Positions 59,650 through 64,000 of a DNA stretch of 64,000 nucleotides are shown in pieces (the first letter of the stretch is position 1; every line of letters begins with the position of its first letter). Source of the stretch: Paenisporosarcina sp050269735. Lineage in GTDB: Bacteria > Bacillota > Bacilli > Bacillales_A > Planococcaceae. The notes under the pieces are model-generated. The model saw only the letters and a program-made list of their open reading frames with translations. It had not been told where the DNA came from and ran no database searches. The position numbers and the translations under genes were made by a program. Where the stretch lies: contig NZ_JBNNIX010000007.1 of assembly GCF_050269735.1 (NCBI RefSeq), positions 34,809 to 98,808 on the forward strand, written 5' to 3'.

Positions 59650-59945
59650 ATACAAGATTTTTATCTTTAGTAAATACTTGTAAAATCCATGGTGCGCTTC
59701 GCTAAAACCAATACCATTTATTGGTTTTAATCCGTTATGTCATGCACGCTGGATCTCTGCGAAACTTATGACGACTTACCCTCCCATGTCTCTGGGCATC
59801 ATGTGCCAACATTCCTTCGTTCGGTCTGTTCATAAGGCAGAGGCTAGCGAAGCTCCTATAGGGACTCTATTGGTCGAATGGATTAAATAATGCCAGCTTC
59901 TCCGTGTCACGCTTATGTGGGTCAAACTCTGGTTAGTTGTTAACG
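59650..59945 (-). ncRNA. Structured noncoding end of the IS110 element, bridge-RNA candidate
   Basis: About 295 nt without ORF, more GC-rich than its surroundings, with hairpins AAACCAATA/TATTGGTTT (about 59706-59728) and CCCATG/CTGGGC-type pairing (about 59782-59800). IS110 elements encode a bridge RNA in a noncoding end that pairs with target and donor; which end is used differs between subgroups. Confidence 0.35.
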
Positions 59946-61223
59946 TTACGCTGCCTCTTGGAGGCAAGAGATGTCTGCCTTCATTTTTGTCCCGTTAAAT
60001 TTAACTTGCTTCACACAAATTGTGTGTAGGATTTTTAATAATTTCCCACACAACACAACGATTGATTGTTTCTTGCGTAATGGATTTTTCGTACGGGTTG
60101 TGTAGTATTCATGTAGCGCTCGAAATGCATCATTAAATCGAAGAATAGGCATCATCACTCTAAATAAAAGTGCACGCAATTTACGTCTGCCACGCTTTGA
60201 AATTCTTTTTTGTCCCTGCATTTTTCCAGAGGAGTTCTCTTGAAGAGTAAGACCCGCTAATTTCAATAATTGGCGTGCATCTTTATAGTTCGAAAAGCTC
60301 CCGATTTCAGAGAGTAAGTCCACAATTGTGGCGTCACCCATACCTGGTACTGATGATAAAATTTCATACTCTACTGATGATTGAATAAGTGTCGTTAGTT
60401 CAGAAGTGACCACCTCTAAATCGGTCTCTACTTGATGGTAATTACGAAGGAGTGTGGCTAATTCCATACGGGCCATCGCTGTTCCTTCTGTAACGCCGAT
60501 TGAGCTAGCAGCTACTTCCATTAATTTCTTTGTTTTTGGCAATTGTGGGGACTTCAGTCCATCTACCTCACGGTAGAGAGAAAGCAGTTCTTCTGATGAT
60601 TTCCCAACAACTTCCGATGGAAAGGGTGTACATTCAAGGACTGCCAACGCCATTTTCCCGAAAGAAGGAAAGACCTGGCGGAACTCTGGGAAGTATCGAT
60701 CTAACCATCGAATTAGGCGGTTTTTAATCGCCCCCAGTTCCTCTGTCAGATTAGCACGATGAGTAGACCCCACACGCAATTCCGCATCGACATCTTTTAA
60801 GATACGTGGATAACTAAATCGACCGTCCTTGATTAATCTTGCGATAACCAGAGAGTCTTTCTTATCGTTTTTTGTTTGTAGATTGTCATCAAGCTCTTTT
60901 GATCTTTTCACATGTAGTGGATTTACCATAACAAGTGGGATGCCTAAATCGGCTAAATAATACGCTAAATTCATCCAATAATGGCCGGTAGGCTCAATGC
61001 CTACAATGACCTCGGTTTTTTCTGTTTCGCGTAAGAGTTTGCGAATTTGAGCGTAAAGATACTCGAATCCAGCATGTGATTGTTTAATCGGCGTGACTTT
61101 CGCGAGAGCACGTCCTCGTTCATCCACAAAACTTGCGTAGTGAGTTTCTTTGGCAATATCCATCCCTACAACGAGGGTTTTTTCAGTTACTTGATTAATT
61201 TTGTCATTCACTTTAAAATTCAA
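59946..61223 (-). CDS. IS110-family DEDD transposase
   Basis: About 425 residues from a TTG (61223) with AAGGAGG 8 nt upstream; an ORF extension to 61259 has no site. N-terminal RuvC-like DEDD domain: VGMDIAKETHYASF (Asp), VIVGIEPTGHYW (Glu), DDNLQTKNDKKDSLVIARLI (Asp, Asp). C-terminal Transposase_20 domain with SSVPGMGDATIVDLLSEIG and the serine in ENSSGK. All catalytic residues appear intact, so the element may be active. Confidence 0.93.
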   Translation of the reverse strand: MNFKVNDKINQVTEKTLVVGMDIAKETHYASFVDERGRALAKVTPIKQSHAGFEYLYAQIRKLLRETEKTEVIVGIEPTGHYWMNLAYYLADLGIPLVMVNPLHVKRSKELDDNLQTKNDKKDSLVIARLIKDGRFSYPRILKDVDAELRVGSTHRANLTEELGAIKNRLIRWLDRYFPEFRQVFPSFGKMALAVLECTPFPSEVVGKSSEELLSLYREVDGLKSPQLPKTKKLMEVAASSIGVTEGTAMARMELATLLRNYHQVETDLEVVTSELTTLIQSSVEYEILSSVPGMGDATIVDLLSEIGSFSNYKDARQLLKLAGLTLQENSSGKMQGQKRISKRGRRKLRALLFRVMMPILRFNDAFRALHEYYTTRTKNPLRKKQSIVVLCGKLLKILHTICVKQVKFNGTKMKADISCLQEAA

Positions 61224-61387
61224 AGTGGAGTCCTCCTTGGTATCTAAATTAGGGGTCAATTCGTTCGAGTATTGACACCCCGCATCATACCAAGAGGGCT
61301 TTTTCTGTTCAAGTCCCCGGAAATCCTCATAACAGGAATGCTCCTAGTTTTTATTTCTTTTTTGGAATTTCAACAATTGTATCGTTC

Positions 61388-61409
61388 TTCAACTAACGCG
61401 TTAGTTCAA
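61388..61409 (-). repeat. Cassette-border repeat 5
   Basis: TTCAACTAA-CGCG-TTAGTTCAA: both arms complete, centre shortened to CGCG, making a nearly perfect palindrome. Confidence 0.6.
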
Positions 61410-61451
61410 TAAGAAAGAAGAGATGCCAAAGTTTTCTCATGATCTTACACC

Positions 61452-61484
61452 AGAGCACACGTTAGCATAATAACCGTTAGTGTT
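61452..61484 (-). repeat. Cassette-border repeat 6 (degenerate)
   Basis: AGAGCACACGTTAG then AACCGTTAGTGTT: two partial right arms in tandem, 35 nt downstream of the gene at 61519 in its direction. Confidence 0.45.
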
Positions 61485-61518
61485 TATATATTAATATCAA
61501 GAATTTTATTAGATAAAT

Positions 61519-62013
61519 TTATTGATGCCACTCAAATGTATACAATTTATTATCATGTTGTTTAAATAAAGCAATGAAATAATCATAGCCACCATTTTCT
61601 TCTTTATAAAAGTAAAAATCACCTAATTGAGGTTCAATTGAATATTGTACAAATGCTTCTTTTGCCTGTTCCAACTCATTATCATATCTCATTGAAATTG
61701 TAGTTTTTATAAAGTGTTCAATTTTATTTGTAGCTTCATCAACATTATCTGTCGTTAGTACAATCATGCCACTATTTTCAATAGATATTTTTTGATTAGA
61801 GTATTGAAGAACATTGAACCATTCTCCATCTCCATGGAAACTTGTTTCGGAACCCCATACCTCTATCCTTTCATCTGGCATCGGAAGATTAATTCCCCAT
61901 TCCGTTTTGAACGAGTTAACAATCCCAAGTGGATTTATTAATTCGGTTTTGTTCCAGATGAAAAATAGTGTAACTGCAAAAAAACAAAGCATTATTACTA
62001 TCCCTTTTTTCAC
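61519..62013 (-). CDS. Uncharacterised membrane-anchored protein
   Basis: About 164 residues from a GTG with AGAGGGG upstream. One N-terminal membrane helix (about 4-22), then a mixed alpha/beta exported domain (ERIEVWGSETSFHGDGEWFNVLQY, ending LYTFEWHQ). Not recognised. Followed by the degenerate repeat 6. Confidence 0.6.
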   Translation of the reverse strand: MKKGIVIMLCFFAVTLFFIWNKTELINPLGIVNSFKTEWGINLPMPDERIEVWGSETSFHGDGEWFNVLQYSNQKISIENSGMIVLTTDNVDEATNKIEHFIKTTISMRYDNELEQAKEAFVQYSIEPQLGDFYFYKEENGGYDYFIALFKQHDNKLYTFEWHQ

Positions 62014-62077
62014 AACATCACCCCTCTTAGAGGACGAATCTGCCCACAAACAGTTTCCATATAATGTGGTTAACGAG

Positions 62078-62767
62078 TTACCACGTCACATTTTCAAACT
62101 GGTTTTTGACATACGTCCTAATAAAGTTGTCTCTTTTCAGGAGATCTTCTTCCTTACGGAAAAAGCCTACTTTTTTCACCTTCTGCTCTATCGGCAGCTG
62201 GTTCCATTCGGCAATCGCTTTTTCTTCTAATTCATAACGCTTTCGGACTGAAGAAATCATGAGGTCTGTTTTTTCAGCTCTAATTTCTTGATCTGTTTTT
62301 GGGATTGGCAATCTATTTAACAATTGTTGTTCTAATTCCTTTTTCTTTAAATCCAGTTCAAAAAACAATCTTTCTTCCAACTCTTTCTGCATTTTTTCAA
62401 ATTTACGAGCCATTTCCACCATCACTTGTGCCTCACTCAACCCTAGTGGTTCATCATGACTTAAATCAGGAAAGGGCCTAACTTCTAGATGGGCTGAAAG
62501 AACGTTAGAAATCGCATCTAAACTCCATTTTTGCGATCTTTTTTTCATGATAAAGATGGCGATCGCAATGTCCAAATCATCATACACCTTTTTGTCTGCG
62601 ACTCTTTGAATATAATGAATTCCTTTGTTCTCAAGATCTTTAAACCATTTATCGACGGTATTGTAATGAACAGAATCTTTAACAGTGGTTTCTTCTTCAT
62701 ATCGTCTTTGTATTTCTTCAGTGAAGTCACTTATTTGCCAAACTGCCTCTTTTATCTCCATATACAT
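62078..62767 (-). CDS. MerR-type HTH plus coiled-coil DNA-binding protein (RacA/TubY-like architecture)
   Basis: 229 residues. A MerR-like winged helix occupies residues about 1-80 (VDKWFKDLENKGIHYIQRVADKKVYDDLDIAIAIFIMKKR), a coiled coil about 110-150 (FEKMQKELEERLFFELDLKKKELEQQLL) and a basic tail. RacA, phage and plasmid TubY proteins have this design and act in DNA anchoring or segregation. About 120 nt upstream of its start begins an array of degenerate 16-nt repeats, a plausible centromere or operator set. No ParM, TubZ or ParA partner is visible in the window. Confidence 0.65.
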   Translation of the reverse strand: MYMEIKEAVWQISDFTEEIQRRYEEETTVKDSVHYNTVDKWFKDLENKGIHYIQRVADKKVYDDLDIAIAIFIMKKRSQKWSLDAISNVLSAHLEVRPFPDLSHDEPLGLSEAQVMVEMARKFEKMQKELEERLFFELDLKKKELEQQLLNRLPIPKTDQEIRAEKTDLMISSVRKRYELEEKAIAEWNQLPIEQKVKKVGFFRKEEDLLKRDNFIRTYVKNQFENVTW

Positions 62768-62887
62768 ACCGCCTTCTTATTCATAGTAAGAGTGAGCCAC
62801 GACTGCTTTGTGTCCCACAAATGAACCAACATACATGAATCCAACAACCAAAGTGGTGCATCATTCATCGAGCATTACTAAATCATT

Positions 62888-63231
62888 AACCACTCATAGG
62901 ACATTCAAGATTTATACATAAACTTCACTTGTAAATCACTCATCACTCATTGACCACACAGCATTGGTATATAGGTGGAATAGAGCCCTCGATAATGTCT
63001 CAGCGAACCAACTTAACGACACATAATGAGCCATTCCTAGAACACTAATGGACCCACAACCACTGGTTGTTCATTAGGAAAGTGGATTTCTAATCACTTG
63101 TAGACCACTGTCCACCAATCGACCACACATCTATATCTTTGTTGTCACCATTTGTGCATCACGAACCACTCATAGGACAAGAAAGAAACCTGATTTGTAG
63201 CATTGGTGAACCACTAACTACTTGTAGAGCA
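62888..63231. repeat. Iteron array, consensus AAYCACTYRTAGRRCA
   Basis: Copies at 62888-62903 and 63164-63179 are identical (AACCACTCATAGGACA). Variants lie at 62924-62938, 63029-63044, 63092-63107, 63190-63206 and 63216-63231. The region (62768-63599) has no gene and many further CCACT words. Spacing is irregular. Confidence 0.6.
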
Positions 63232-63245
63232 CTTGAATAATTTTC

Positions 63246-63430
63246 ATAGCATTCTAAATGCTATTATTTCGACATACATGGTAAATTCCCTTTAATTTCA
63301 AGGGCATAGACCGTATTATTTTGTGTTGCAGTGATAGTGTAAATATTGAATATGTGAAAGGAAGGGGTTGATAAATATAAAGAATAAGGAGGATGATTTC
63401 CTTAATATCAATATCCATAATGGATATTGA
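63246..63430. repeat. Two perfect short palindromes
   Basis: ATAGCATT-CTA-AATGCTAT (63246-63264) and TCAATATCCAT-A-ATGGATATTGA (63408-63430). Either could be an operator; the second is 170 nt upstream of the gene at 63600. Confidence 0.45.
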
Positions 63431-63465
63431 TGTTAAAATCAATATTATATTGTGAAGGCTTTCAC

Positions 63466-63490
63466 TTAAACTGACGGGGAGGTTAGTTCA
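63466..63490 (+). repeat. Cassette-border repeat 7
   Basis: TTAAACTG-ACGGGGAGG-TTAGTTCA; best aligned in the plus orientation, upstream of the plus-strand gene at 63600. Confidence 0.5.
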
Positions 63491-63599
63491 ATAAGAAAAA
63501 AGGAAAAATTACCCACTAGAAAAAGGATTTTTTTCTGTTAAAATTACCTCGAAGAAAGAATGTTTAATTGATTTTATTAGAAGAGGAGATAAAACAGTT

Positions 63600-63896
63600 G
63601 TGGACTTCTTTGAATTGATTTTTTTTCCTTTTGTCGGAATAATCGTACCTCTTATATATATCATCTTTTCTAAAAATAATAAGAGGTTAAAAATACTTGT
63701 TTTTAGTGTAATTCTCGGGGTTTACTGTGTTTACTATTTTATAGGCTACCTGTTTGATACAAATATTTTAAATGCTATAACTTTCCGTAAACACGGTTTC
63801 TCAATCAATATTATTGGTTTTGTTGCATTAGTCGCTACATCAGTTTTAGTTCTATCTCTTATCCAAAAATATATAGACAAAAGAAAAGATAAGTAA
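63600..63896 (+). CDS. Small three-helix membrane protein (98 aa)
   Basis: 98 residues from a GTG with AGAGGAGA about 11 nt upstream. Three hydrophobic helices and a basic end (YIDKRKDK). Not recognised. Flanked by repeats 7 and 8 and followed by a terminator, like the other small membrane genes of this stretch. Confidence 0.6.
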   Translation: MDFFELIFFPFVGIIVPLIYIIFSKNNKRLKILVFSVILGVYCVYYFIGYLFDTNILNAITFRKHGFSINIIGFVALVATSVLVLSLIQKYIDKRKDK

Positions 63897-63902
63897 ACCT
63901 TG

Positions 63903-63924
63903 TTTAACGGGTGCTTTAGTTGAA
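63903..63924 (+). repeat. Cassette-border repeat 8
   Basis: TTTAA-CGGGTGCT-TTAGTTGAA, the reverse complement of repeats 1 and 4. It begins 6 nt after the stop of the plus-strand gene, so the repeat orientation follows gene orientation. Confidence 0.65.
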
Positions 63925-63932
63925 CAATAGGA

Positions 63933-63956
63933 GATCGTCAGAGACGGTCTTTTTTG
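63933..63956 (+). terminator. Terminator of the 98-aa gene
   Basis: GATCGTC-AGA-GACGGTC hairpin (one G-T pair) followed by T6. Confidence 0.8.
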
Positions 63957-64000
63957 TTTGCCTAAACCCCAAGACAGATTGGATATTTATTCATCGTAGG

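Larger units (their letters stand above)
59600..61370 (-). mobile_element. IS110-family insertion sequence (boundaries approximate)
   Basis: Contains a full-length IS110 transposase with about 300 nt of noncoding sequence on its 3' side and about 150 nt on its 5' side. IS110 elements lack long terminal repeats, so the ends cannot be fixed by eye. It interrupts the series of small genes and cassette repeats, whose spacing resumes at 61388. Confidence 0.75.

Noticed and set aside
58143..63924. CRISPR array made of the recurrent repeat
   Set aside because: The copies are hundreds to thousands of nt apart with genes between them, arms vary, and no cas gene is present.

Overview
The window is AT-rich Gram-positive DNA with strong GGAGG-type ribosome binding sites and frequent GTG/TTG starts. 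It carries several endospore-former genes (SpoIIP, an RsfA-like Myb regulator, a Spo0E-like phosphatase, DUF3231, an RsbR-type stressosome protein). That points to Bacillales, probably Planococcaceae or Bacillaceae (for example Lysinibacillus, Sporosarcina or Solibacillus). A MobA/MobL relaxase, a VirD4-type coupling protein, an ArdC-like protein, a RadC-like protein, a lone resolvase, an IS110 element and many gene remnants suggest a large mobilisable plasmid or integrated element. This placement is inferred; no replication initiator was recognised.

Layout. 1-3.2 kb: the end of a probable OLD-family nuclease, a UvrD-like helicase overlapping it by ATGA (a Gabija-like pair), and an unusual protein joining a degenerate tyrosine-recombinase fold to an HNH nuclease. 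3.4-5.2 kb: serine resolvase with upstream direct repeats, a fossil ORF and a double AbrB-like protein. 5.2-8.5 kb: C39-like lipoprotein, SpoIIP-type amidase, and a zinc-binding ZnuA lipoprotein behind a Zur box. 8.7-12.6 kb: asparagine synthase, TraX-like membrane protein and M15 peptidase, probably one cell-envelope operon. 12.9-31.2 kb: a copper/envelope island with a membrane cupredoxin, a small nitrite/sulfite-reductase-like Fe-S protein, CsoR, CopZ, CopA, multicopper oxidase, LtaS-like enzyme, MATE exporter, two-component system with a BNR lipoprotein and CcdA-like protein, accessory Lgt, YdhK/CopL-like lipoprotein and a Cys-rich Csp1-like protein. 31.5-36.6 kb: NlpC/P60 hydrolase, small envelope proteins, a self-regulated DNA-binding protein, RadC, an inverted-repeat-rich region and an RsfA-like regulator. 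36.9-50.3 kb: amine oxidase, c-di-GMP enzymes (EAL, GGDEF, and a wrecked CBS-GGDEF gene fused to an amidase remnant), stress proteins and a two-domain glycosyltransferase. 50.5-58 kb: transfer module (ArdC-like, VirD4, MobA/MobL, putative oriT, small relaxosome genes, Fic). 58-64 kb: small orphan genes separated by a recurring quasi-palindromic repeat and interrupted by IS110, followed by a MerR/coiled-coil protein next to an iteron array.

How it works together. Two regulatory circuits can be read directly. Four TACCC-N5-GGGTA operators (one with a mismatch) mark a CsoR copper regulon (cupredoxin, Fe-S protein, csoR-copZ, copA). A second signal, two adjacent 11-nt direct repeats (TTCTGCATAAT then TTCTCCATATT) followed 7-8 nt later by a TATNNT -10 box, precedes five transcription units: asnB-traX-M15, the multicopper oxidase, the histidine kinase operon itself, the YdhK/CopL lipoprotein and a 66-aa protein. 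This looks like the regulon of the OmpR-type regulator at 25.0 kb and would link copper or envelope stress to lipoproteins and wall remodelling.

The strongest candidates for something new are that five-promoter regulon, the cassette-like array of repeats and orphan small genes at 58-64 kb, the recombinase-fold/HNH fusion beside the Gabija-like pair, and the iteron array beside the MerR/coiled-coil protein.
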